NCBI GenBank assembly: GCA_948474755.1
Contig: CAOLHI010001139.1
Coordinates: 124,001 to 188,000, forward strand
Source: Ctenosaura bakeri
Taxonomy: Eukaryota; Chordata; Lepidosauria; Squamata; Iguanidae
Length of the DNA: 64,000 nt
Reading direction: 5' to 3'
The notes under the pieces were generated by a model. The model saw only the letters and a program-made list of their open reading frames with translations. It did not search any database and was not told the origin of the DNA. This document shows, one piece after another, positions 12,156 through 20,802 of this stretch; position 1 is the first letter of the stretch; the number at the start of each line of letters is the position of its first letter. The position numbers were made by a program, and so were the translations under genes.

Positions 12156-14290
12156 AGTAGACGGCTGATATTCAATGACACTGTTTACAACTCTTGCTAT
12201 GATGATGTTGCAAAATACCCACCTGGTAGATCTAGTTCTGTGTGAATCCTGGAATATATTGTGACTTAAATATCCCATTTGCTTGGACAATGTTTAATTT
12301 GCCAAAGAAAACTTTCCTGATTTTTTTCCTGGAACTAACATGGCTCTCCCTCTGGACGTAACTACAACTTGGTATTCTTTCATCAGGTAATAATTCTGGA
12401 GATGAAAATGTCAAATTTTCCTGTAATATAAAAAGGAACTTTTTAAGAAGCCTGGGGGAAGAAATAGGTTTAAAACATTTCTCATCAACTTCAGCAAGGC
12501 TTCAGGCAGAAGCTGTATTTAAATCAGTCAATGAGGGTGGGATAACAAAACTTCTTTTCTACAGATATATTGGGAAGAAGCTTCTATCAGCTGAAGAGAG
12601 CTGTAACAATAAGACCAGATGGAAAAAAAATGAGCTGGAGCCGTCAAAACCCCATTTATTAAGATATTCCTCACTCCACAATTGAAAGTCTGCCTTAGGG
12701 ATACATACAAGTCAGGGATAAATTAGATAGTCTTCTTCAGAGAGATATAGAGACGTACCTCAGCTGGACATGGAGGTTTGATTTAGCAACCATACCTAAT
12801 AAGTGCGTTGATACACCCATCCTGCTGGAGGATTATAAAACAATTCTTGAAAAGTGTCTAATCTCTAGGTACCAAGAGTGTGGGAAGACTGTCTCTTTCT
12901 TTTAACGGCAGTTCCCAACATGGCTCGGGGATTCTGGGAGCTGCAAATAAAAAATAAAACCTTTTCCTAAACTCTGATTAGGACTAGTTTAAAAAGTCAA
13001 CTAACAGTCATCAAACTTTAAAAAGCTTGCTTACTACTTTGATTTTGAGTTGGTTTTGATAACCAGGAGACTTGCTTTTTTGCTACTGTTTTTGTTGGTC
13101 CCCTTCCGCCAACCTTCTAATGACTAACACAGCTGTCTGCATTTTAATATCTATGTAAAACTTTTCCTGATTTGTATTTTTCTGGGGTGGGAGAGGAGCA
13201 ATTCTAACTTATTTTTAACATCTTCAAAATGTGAAACCAGAGAAAGGTTTTAGAGAACCCGCCCTCCCTAAAGACAATCCATGCACATCAGACCTCTCGC
13301 CAAACATGTTTGCAAAAGCATTCTGGTGGATACTTTTAAAAATAAAATAAATTGCAACTTCTACATGCCTACCGATCTCCCTTTGACTGAAAGATGCCTG
13401 TTGTAAGAAAGCAAATACCTAAATAAATAATTAAACAAGTACAGTCCCAGGAGATTTCTAGGGATAAAACTCTTATTTACGAGCAACGAGGAAATGCATG
13501 GCTCTTGTCTTCAGCTGATTCCCACACTCCTCTTAGCCAAAAATCCCACAGATCTCTATTGGTTCTGCTCTTGGCCAGAGCACAGAGTTGAATACAAATC
13601 CCAAGGGAGAGATCTGTTCATGTTCTTCTTGACAAACAAGCCCCGGTTATTCTAGGATCCCAGTCGTGTGTTAGAATAAGGTCATCCCCCACCACTTTAA
13701 AAAGTTCACTCCCGCTATCTGAAATTCATGATTTAGCTTTGACCCTTTAAACAATTAAATACAATCATCTCTATTGATTTAAGGAAGCTTATTTTCCTTT
13801 TTCACTTTTCCTCTTTCTTCTTTCCTCTCTTTTCCTTGATGGTGGGAAAAAGAATAACAGCTGCAAAAAGACTGTCTGGGACAGTCTCCTTTCTCACAGA
13901 GCCAAAAGGTTTTTAGTTTGAGTTTTTTATACTTTAAAAAAATTAAAAGGAGGAGGAGGAATGAGGTCTTTTTTCCCCCCAAAAAAAACTGGTAAAGAAA
14001 ACCATGCCTAGCTAGAAAGTATGTAAACAATGCCTTCCCTCTACTGTTGCTCATCTCCGAAGGTCTGCGTCCTGAGGATCAATACCCTGGAAAATGCAGT
14101 CAGACAAAGCACCAGCACTAAAATGAAAACGAAACAGCATTTTAAAAAAAAAAATTAGAATCCCTGCTCCCTAACTTTTTCTCTCAGAACTGGCTCAGTG
14201 GAGATGGAAGTTGTCAACAGTAACAGCAACCATCACAAGAGAGAGAGAGAAGAAAAATCTTTTCAATGCAAAGGGAGATGCTCCTTCCTC
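12156..14290. other. Repeat-poor flank of the CpG island
   Basis: About 2.1 kb with almost no recognisable repeat, next to a CpG island. This is what is expected of sequence kept free of insertions near a promoter. No exon could be recognised. The only repeat-like trace is a short GGATTCTGGGAGCTGCAAAT word near 12927. Confidence 0.5.
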
Positions 14291-14473
14291 TCTCCCTCCC
14301 TCCCCTCACAGGCGTACACAAACAAAGCCCAGGCAATTAAAATAATTTAATGCTTCCTGTCTGAGGGATCCCGAGGGAAGGGAGCCCCGTCCAAGAGGGA
14401 AGGGGAAAGGCGGAGGGAGAGATCCCACCCGCGGGCGCACAAACGACACACCCCGCCAGCACGCGCACAACCC

Positions 14474-14484
14474 GCTCACCTTTC
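14474..14484 (-). other. Candidate 5' splice donor (minus strand)
   Basis: The minus strand reads GGAAAG|GTGAGCGGG, a strong vertebrate donor match, with the intron starting at 14479. It could end an alternative or second exon of the CpG-island transcript. One motif alone is weak evidence. Confidence 0.35.
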
Positions 14485-14824
14485 CAACACGCCCCTCCAA
14501 CCCACAACCTCTCCCTAAACGGTGCAAGGAGCCCCACGAGGACCAGGAGAAGCGGTCCCGTTCGGAATCAGGGACGCGAAGGGGCGGCTGCGACCTAACC
14601 CGGTGTCCTGTTCCCGGCAGAAGCGAGCCCAAAGGCGATCCGGGAGAGGAGAGGATGGCGATCTTCTCGCCGGGGCTTCTTTAGGTTTCATTGCCCCCCG
14701 GGGCGCAAGGCGAGGTGTTCCAGAGGGGTTGGGGAAGCAGGAGAAACGGAACTGGAAAGTTTCTCTCCTCTTACCAGCGGGGTGGTTTGAAGATCCCATT
14801 GGCGGAGGGTGGATGAGTCCGGGA

Positions 14825-15043
14825 GGAGGGTGGGGGGTTGGCGATCGCGCCGTTGAGGGGCATCCCTTCGTCGCCCCCTTTTCCCCAAATGCACAGGAAG
14901 GCGACGAAGGGATGCCCCTCGACGGCGCGATCGCCAACCCCCCACCCTCCTCCCCGACCCCGTTCCGCCTTTCTGTGCATTTGGGGAAAAGGGGGCGACG
15001 AAGGGATGCCCCTCGACGGCGCGATCGCCACCCCCCACCCTCC
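14825..15043. repeat. Three-copy inverted/direct repeat inside the CpG island
   Basis: Copy A (14825-14895) is almost exactly the reverse complement of copy C (14974-15043). A third, shorter copy B (about 14899-14950) lies between them in the same direction as C. All share GCGACGAAGGGATGCCCCTC and GGCGCGATCGCCA. Differences are one or two bases per copy, so the event is recent or the copies are kept alike. The A-B and A-C pairs could form large GC-rich hairpins. It resembles no mobile family I know. Confidence 0.85.
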
Positions 15044-15449
15044 AAAAGAGCCCCCTCCCTTTCCCCCCTCCCCACGAAACTCCCTCCTCCTCCTCCTCCT
15101 CCCTCCGCTCCCTTCCCCGACCGTCCAGGATTCCCTCGGCCCAGCGCCTCGACAGCCCCGCGGAGCAGCCAAGCGCGGGGGAGAAGACCCGGCCTGCCCG
15201 CGCGCCTCTGTGTGACAGAGAGGGGAAGGAAGAAGCCGGGAGGAGGGGAAAAAGGGGGAGAGGGGGAATAAAAAAAAAAGGCGCGCGAGGCAGGCGGGGG
15301 GATCCCGAAGCGAAGCGGCGACCCCGGCCAGCGCGCGCGCGCTCGCTCGCTCGCCCCCACGACGACCCACCCCGCCGCCCTCCCCTTCCCCAAAAAGTTC
15401 CTCAGAAACAAACGGCGACGCGTCCTCCTCCTTCCCCAGCCTTCAGGAG

Positions 15450-15460
15450 ACTCACCCGTT
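15450..15460 (-). other. Candidate 5' splice donor of a first exon (minus strand)
   Basis: The minus strand reads AACGG|GTGAGTCTCC, a near-consensus donor, with the intron starting at 15455. Upstream on that strand the sequence (15456 to about 15900) is GC- and GA-rich like a 5' untranslated exon. No start codon with a convincing long frame precedes it. Confidence 0.4.
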
Positions 15461-15591
15461 GCCGTTCCTCGTGGCTCCGCGTCGGACGCCCCGAGCGCGC
15501 GAAGGCGACGCCTGAGGGAGACGAAGGAGCGGAGAAAAAAGGGAAAAAGGAGGATCCCAGAAGGAGAGAAGGCGCGGGAAGGAGGGACCGT

Positions 15592-15695
15592 TTCTCTCTT
15601 CCCCTCAGACTCTCCCTCTTTCTCCCTCAGACTCTCTCTCTGCTCTCTCTTGATGTGCCGGCTTCTCTCTCTCTCTCTCTTTTTTTCTTTCCCTC
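15592..15695. repeat. Pyrimidine-rich (CT)n tract in the CpG island
   Basis: A CTCT-dominated tract on the plus strand with two TCCCTCAGACTCTC-like repeats and a (CT)n run at 15661-15680. On the minus strand it is GAGA-rich. Such tracts are common near promoters and can form triplexes. Confidence 0.7.
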
Positions 15696-16129
15696 AAGGA
15701 CGAGGCGGAATCCTTGCGCCGGTCAGGAGGCGGCTCGAGAGACACAAACAAGGCGGCCGAAGGGAGCGCGAAGGGCCGAGCGCGCGCGCCGGCGGAGGGG
15801 CGGCGGAGGGGCGGCGGCGCCCGGAGGACTTGAGGGGGGGGGGCGTCCCAGAAGTCGAAGGTGTGCTTCTCGGAAGGGCGGGGAGGGGAGAGGGCGAAAG
15901 CGAGGTTGACGACGACGGCGACGAGGCGGGCCGAAGAAACGCTCCGGACCGGGAGGCCGGGCGCTGGGAAGGGCGAGGCCGGGCCGCCCCAGGCGGAGGC
16001 GGGCGCGAGGGGGGTCCGCGAAGGAGACGAGCTCCGGGGCCTGGGTCCAAACACACGGGCGTGGAGCGGGGTGGGGAGGGGTCCGCGGGCCGCCGGCTCC
16101 TCCGTATACTATTTGAGAGGGGGCGGGTT

Positions 16130-17390
16130 GGTGTGTAGGGAAAGAGCTCCCGGACTTAGACGTGGAAGCTGCGCGCGTGAGATGTGGGGAACCTGTGTGT
16201 GTCCCGGTGTGAGGTGCGTCGTGTGGACGCGGGTGCGCGAGCAGGCGCCTAATAAAAGTGTCCGTGGCGGTTGGGTAGCGTGTGTCTCGCGTGTGGAAGG
16301 GGAGGCACAAACGGTGCGGGCAGGAAAGATGGGTGCAATGGGTCTAGTGTATAAAGGTCTCTGTGGGTCTCATAAATGCGTGTGAGATGTCTGTGTCTCC
16401 TTCGCGTGTGAGTTGTGTCTCTGTATGTCTAATGCATGTGAGATCGCGTGATCTCTCTCTGTGTGTCTTTAAGATTTGTGTGTATATAGTGCATGTGCGA
16501 TGCGTGTTGTGTGTCTGATATATCCATGCACGTGTGGGTCTAATATATGCGTGTAAGGTTTTCATGTAGGTTGTCCCATGTGTGCCTAGGAGTAAGGTGT
16601 GTGTATAAGTGAGACCTGTTAATGTGTCTAATATATATAAATGTGTGTGTGTGTGTGCAATAAAGTGTGTAAGGTGTTTGTGTAGTTTGTCTCGTGTGTG
16701 ATGCGCATGTGAGTAAGGCGTGTGTATCAATGAGACGTGTTAATGTGCCTAGTATATAAGTGCATGTGCAATAAAGTGTGTAAGGTGTTTGTGTAGTTTG
16801 TCTCGTGTGTGATGCGCATGTGAGTAAGGCGTGTGTATCAATGAGACGTGTTAATGTGCCTAGTATATAAGTGCATGTGCAATAAAGTGTGTAAGGTGTT
16901 TGTGTAGTTTGTCTCGTGTGTGATGCGCATGTGAGTAAGGCGTGTGTATCAATGAGACGTGTTAATGTGCCTAGTATATAAGTGCATGTGCAATAAAGTG
17001 TGTAAGGTGTTTGTGTAGTTTGTCTCGTGTGTGATGCGCATGTGAGTGAGGCGTGTGTATCAATGAGACGTGTTAATGTGCCTAGTATATAAGTGCATGT
17101 GCAATAAAGTGTGTAAGGTGTTTGTGTAGTTTGTCTCGTGTGTGATGCGCATGTGAGTGAGGCGTGTGTATCAATGAGACGTGTTAATGTGCCTAGTATA
17201 TAAGTGCATGTGCAATAAAGTGTGCAAGATGTGTGTGTAGTTTGTCTCGTGTGTGCAGGAGAGAGGTGGGAATGGGATGTGTGTCTAGTACTGATGAGCA
17301 ACATGTGTCCAATATATACGTGTGTGAGAGAGAGAGATTTAATGGGTGTAGATGCGTGTGTGTAAGATGCGTGTGTAGGGGCCACGATCC
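16130..17390. repeat. GT-rich, strand-asymmetric segment beside the CpG island
   Basis: On the plus strand the segment is dominated by G and T (gtgtgt, gtgtgag, tgtgtct), on the minus strand by C and A. The skew starts at the island's right edge and ends at the second CpG-rich patch. It encloses the 111-bp minisatellite. Alternating purine-pyrimidine runs such as 16642-16656 have Z-DNA potential. Confidence 0.75.
16549..17330 (+). repeat. 111-bp minisatellite with AATAAA in every core unit
   Basis: The marker GTGCATGTGCAATAAAG recurs at exactly 111-bp spacing: AATAAA lies at 16659, 16770, 16881, 16992, 17103 and 17214. The units between about 16670 and 17213 are nearly identical. Degenerate units flank them on the left (16549-16657) and right (17214-17330), typical of an array kept alike in its middle. 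Each core unit also has TATATAA 17 bp before AATAAA and GTGTTTGTGTAGTTTGTCTC after it. Because 111 is divisible by three, one minus-strand frame stays open across the array as a 37-residue repeat; I regard this as an artefact. Confidence 0.9.
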
Positions 17391-18060
17391 GCGCTCCCTC
17401 CTCCTCCGGCCCCCTCCCCGGGAGAGGCGGCGACGCTCTCCGGCGAGGCGGAGGCGGCTTCGCACGGGGGCTGCCGCGCGGTCGGGGGTGAGCGGGGCCG
17501 GCGGCGACCCCGCCTCGATCCCGCCCAATCCCTTCCAACGTGCTGGGAAGCCGGATTGTAAACATGGACGCGGGTGACTGACGGGCCGCGTGGGAGGCAG
17601 CGTGCGGGTGCGCGAGGGGAAAGCCGGCTGGCGATGGAAATCAACCTTTTTTAAAAAATGGGTGAGAGGAGTAGAGACCACAGTGGAAGAGAGAGTGCTC
17701 GATCCTCTTGTTTCGTTCCATCTTCTTAGTTTTCCTTCAAACACCGATTAATTCAATTCAAAAACCGATCCGCACTAGCCTGTTATAGCGCGATGATTCC
17801 ACTTTCAACATCCTCTGGCATCCTGGGGTTTGCAGTTTCGGGAGGGGCCGGCCGGCCCCTCCCGAAACTGCAAACCCCAGGATGCCAGAGGATGTTGGAA
17901 GTGGAACCATCGCGCTATAACAGGCTAGTGCGGAAATGGCCCGAGGTCGGTTTTTGAATCCTGATCTTCTCTTTCGAGGAGCCTGATAGCAAACCTGTTT
18001 AGTCGGCCGTCGGTCCGGCTGAAGATCATGGGTCCTGCTCTCCAGGGAGGGCGCGTGGGA
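17391..18060. promoter_or_regulatory. Second CpG-rich patch
   Basis: CpG density rises again from about 17391 to 17640 and stays moderate to about 18060, partly because of the CpG-bearing MITE at 17764. It may be the right shoulder of the same island split by the minisatellite. A GGGGGTGAGCGGGGCC stretch near 17485 is a weak plus-strand donor match. Confidence 0.5.
17756..17959. mobile_element. Near-perfect PIF/Harbinger-like palindrome with extended arms
   Basis: The MITE body (about 17771-17935) folds with only a few mismatches and meets at GGGGCCGG/CCGGCCCC, so it looks recent. It keeps CpGs (TAGCGCGATG, ATCGCGCTATAA) that read TpG/CpA in other copies. The left terminus lacks the usual GGCCATTTC, while the right end keeps AAATGGCC. 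Outside the element, ATTCAAAAACCGA (17756-17768) is the exact reverse complement of TCGGTTTTTGAAT (17947-17959), so the palindrome extends into the flanks. Confidence 0.85.
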
Positions 18061-18613
18061 GCCTGGATTCGCCTCCTTGTGCGCGCTTAGATCTGGATTC
18101 AGCGGTGGGACCTGAATAGGCACCCCCGGAAAACTTCTATTCCCGCTTCTTCTCCTCGTATTATTCCTTGGGTCTCCTTTTCCTCCCATCTTTAATATTG
18201 CCTCCACCCTCTGGGGGAGGAAAGATTGGAAACGCTTCGGGACAGAGATCGGTTTTGTCCCCGTGTCTTCCTCAAGCTTCGCGTACATTTGGGTGTTCTG
18301 TAGCAATGTTACCCTTCTCTGAACATTACCTGCATTCTTCTGCTGCCTGATCCTATGCTGCTTGGCCGGGGGGGGGGCGGCGGGGAGAAATGCATCCTTC
18401 GGTGTCACTTGCAGGTAAAAGAGGGTAAAATTGCAACTCTGCAATCTCCTGAAATCTAGCCATGCCAATTCTCAACTAAACTCCACTGAGTTCAAAGGAG
18501 CTTTACTCCTCAAGAAGTTCACCTGGAGTTGCAACTCTTGAGCTGGGAGAACTCAGGAACTTACTTGGGAGTAAGTCCCATAGAATGCAATCGCTTTTAC
18601 TTTGAGCAGTGGT

Positions 18614-19140
18614 GTATAGAATCATAGAAATGTAGAGTTGGAAGAGACCCCAGGGGCCATCCAGTCCAACCCCCTGCCATGCAGGAACACCCCCAAAGCA
18701 CTCCCGACAGATGGCCACCCAGCCTTTGCTTAAAAACCTCCAAGGAAGGAGACTCCACTACACTCTGAGGCAGCAGATTCCACTGCTGGACAACCCTGAC
18801 TGTGAGGAAGTTCTTCCTGAGGTTCAGGTGGAATCTCCTTTCCTGCAGCTTGAATCCATTGCTCCTTGTCCTGGTCTCTGGAGCAGCAGAAAACAAGCCC
18901 TCTCCCTCCTCTACATGGCTTCCCTTCAAATATTTAAACATGGCTATCATGTCCCCTCTTAACCTTCTCTTCTGTAGACTAAACATACCCAGCTCTCTAA
19001 GTCTATCCTCATAGGGCATGGCTTCCAGGCCCCTCACCATTTTGGTCGCCCTCCTCTGGACTTGCTCCAGCTTGACCATGTCCTTCTTGAATTGGGGTGC
19101 CCAGAACTGGACACAGTATTCAAGATGGTATGAGGTTGTA
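18614..19140 (-). mobile_element. CR1 LINE 3' end, ORF2 C-terminus largely open
   Basis: The minus-strand frame encodes the CR1 ORF2 C-terminus: [79 protein letters not shown] and [17 protein letters not shown]. It remains open for about 150 residues, so it is younger than most CR1 pieces here. The 3' end at 18614 carries the TTCTATGATTCTA-type signature. The element is 5' truncated at about 19140. It is not a host gene. Confidence 0.93.
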
Positions 19141-19259
19141 CTGTTAAGGTACTCAGATAAGCAAAAAGGGTTTGTGGTATATTTTTGTATGTACATCTCT
19201 ATTTATATGTTCCTTTCTCTAGATGTTAAAATCCTTGCAAACAGATCAGAGAAGTGTAA

Positions 19260-19392
19260 GGCCATTTCTGCACTAGGCTGTTAGAGTGCTATGATTCCAC
19301 TTTCGACCCCTCCCGAAACTGCAAACCCCAGGATTCCATAGGATGTTGAAAGTGGAACCATAGCGCTCTAACAGCCTAGTGCAGAAATGGCC
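19260..19392. mobile_element. PIF/Harbinger-like MITE with exact TAA duplication
   Basis: GGCCATTTCTGCACTAGGCT at the left pairs with the right end AGCCTAGTGCAGAAATGGCC. The flanks are TAA on both sides (19257-19259 and 19393-19395), the TWA target duplication of PIF/Harbinger elements. The left arm has lost its inner ~45 bp, so the palindrome is lopsided. Confidence 0.88.
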
Positions 19393-19587
19393 TAAGGGAG
19401 GGAAAGACCACAAGAAACGACTTTCATTGGAAGTTGCTTTCCAGTCCCCTTCTGTTTCACAAGGGCTTCCTTAATTTTCTTTCTCATATTAATGTGATCC
19501 TTTTATGACAAGCACAAGTTGTTCTGAGATATTTTGGATTAATAACACTGAGCAAAAGCAAAGGAAAAATGGGGTATTACTGTCCTA

Positions 19588-19850
19588 GCCCAGGACCAGC
19601 CCAAGACATTTTGCTGCCTTAGGCTGAGCAGGAAATGCTCACCTTCCCCAGTTCAAAGGTGCAGGATACCCAAAGCTATTTTGGGCACTAGAGGTAGAAA
19701 ATCCCACAAACACCTCCCTTCTTCCCCTACCCCCAACATTGAAGAAACAGAACAGCAGCAACTGAAATAATTAATAGCTGCCATTTCTTAATATCTTGCA
19801 AAATCTGCTGTCTGAGGCAGCTGCCTCATTGTGTGTCCTGGAAGAGCTGA
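19588..19850. repeat. Probable old interspersed repeat, unclassified
   Basis: Contains the block TCTGAGGCAGCTGCCTCATT and GAGCTGACCCTGC; a similar block (GAGGCAACTGCCTCAGGCAG with GAGCTGACCCTGCC) occurs at 53340-53392. The two-copy occurrence supports a dispersed repeat. No ends or family could be set. Confidence 0.4.
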
Positions 19851-19954
19851 CCCTGCTCTTGGACAAGGAGGAGGAGGAGGAGGCGGTGCTTCCAAGTTTA
19901 AAGCAGTTTCCATGAAATTTCAGCTGAGTGAGAGGAAATTGTTTGTTCATTCTG

Positions 19955-20110
19955 CCTTTTTCCCCATTTTGGGACTCAAGGCAGCTGAGGACAATTAAAA
20001 CAAAGACAATTAAAAATGAACAGCATACAAAAGTTAAAAGGCAATCAAACTATCAGAACATTTGAAACCAGATAAAACAAAGAATAGCAACATAGGTCCA
20101 GCACATTATA
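19955..20110 (-). mobile_element. L2-like LINE 3' end
   Basis: Reversed L2-like tail: TGCCTTTTTCCCCATTTTGG, then ACTCAAGGCAGCTGAGGACA, then an A-rich stretch. On the minus strand this is the GCTGCCTTGAGT...GGGGAAAAAGGC 3' terminus. No coding sequence remains. Confidence 0.6.
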
Positions 20111-20571
20111 CAAGGGAAGGGGAAGAGTCAACCTTTTCAGACTCAAGCCATAATTAATCAAACCACGGGGTTAATGTTACCTCCCAAACTGCAGAATCAA
20201 AGAGGGAAACAACTCCACCTCCTCCTTTCACCCTAAGCCAGGGAGTGCCAAAGAGCACAAGAAACTCCCATCAGTCATTTCCAGCACAGAATTGGGCAAA
20301 TTATATTAGAATTTGGGGCTTGAAAGTAAATGAAAATGCAACCTGCAGCTGCCTCAAATAGTTCACAGCATTGTTTGGTGCATCAGAAGGCCAGGATTGA
20401 AATTCATGCTACAGTAAAAGGTGCTGCTAGATTTTCCCCCTCTCCCTTTTTCTTTTTATGCAGAAGGTCTTTGTAAACTGTTCAACTGTGGAGGGTTTTG
20501 TTCCAGATATACTTGCAGGTGTATAACTCAGTCTGTGGGACTCTATTTTCATTGCCTCCTTTCCCTTGTTT

Positions 20572-20802
20572 TTTGTTGTATTCCTTCAAGCTATTTCTGA
20601 CTTATGGAGACTCTAAGACCCTATCACAGGGTATTATTTGTGAGGTTTGTTTGATGGGGGGGTGCTTTTCCCTTCTGCTGAGGCTGAGAGAGTGTGACTT
20701 GTGGAAGGTCACCCAGTGGATTTCCATGGTGAAGCAGGGAATTCGAACCCTGGTCTCCAAAGTCATAGTCCAACACTCAAGCCATTACACTACGCTGGCT
20801 TG
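20572..20802 (-). mobile_element. tRNA-derived Sauria-type SINE, near full length
   Basis: The minus-strand head at 20802 starts GCCAGCGTAGTGTAATGG, with box B at GGGTTCGAATTCCCTGC. The CCACTGGGTGACCTTCCACA block and the CTTGAAGGAATACAACAA tail follow. The box B is close to consensus, making this the best preserved tRNA-type SINE head here. Confidence 0.88.

Larger units (their letters stand above)
14300..16330. promoter_or_regulatory. CpG island, likely promoter of an unidentified gene
   Basis: GC and CpG density rise sharply from about 14.38 kb and stay high to about 16.3 kb, unlike the AT-rich surroundings. The block has GCGC-rich runs (15330-15355), GGCGG runs (15790-15815) and a CT-rich tract. 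In vertebrates such islands usually mark promoters and first exons. Long open frames occur on both strands in overlapping frames, which is normal for stop-poor GC-rich DNA and is not evidence of protein. The gene's identity cannot be read. Splice-donor matches favour minus-strand transcription, but a divergent promoter is equally possible. Confidence 0.8.

Noticed and set aside
13000..14290. Upstream exons of the CpG-island gene
   Set aside because: Scanned for coding-like frames with splice sites; nothing convincing, only short A/T-rich frames.
14515..15411. 298-codon minus-strand frame, with overlapping long frames on both strands
   Set aside because: The DNA is very GC-rich and stop-poor; several frames on both strands are open at once. 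No domain is recognisable, and the internal peptide repeats follow from the DNA triplication.
15605..16385. Overlapping frames of 110-195 codons in the CpG island
   Set aside because: Arg/Pro/Gly-rich on both strands, as expected from CpG-island composition. No known protein is suggested.
16549..17330. CRISPR-like array
   Set aside because: Units are contiguous 111-bp repeats without spacers, in a vertebrate-type genome.
16540..17565. 341-codon minus-strand frame with a 37-residue repeat
   Set aside because: It exists because the 111-bp minisatellite unit is a multiple of three and one frame lacks stops. Composition is low complexity (T, H, L, C) and frames run out of the array into unrelated sequence.
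17758..18468. 236-codon minus-strand frame
   Set aside because: It runs through the Harbinger-like MITE and simple flanking sequence. No domain and no conserved motif could be seen.
18597..19196. 199-codon host gene
   Set aside because: The translation is the CR1 ORF2 C-terminus, repeated in other frames at 11560, 22470 and 56404.
20720..20802. tRNA gene on the minus strand
   Set aside because: Box A and box B are present but belong to a SINE head; no cloverleaf with a proper acceptor stem could be drawn.
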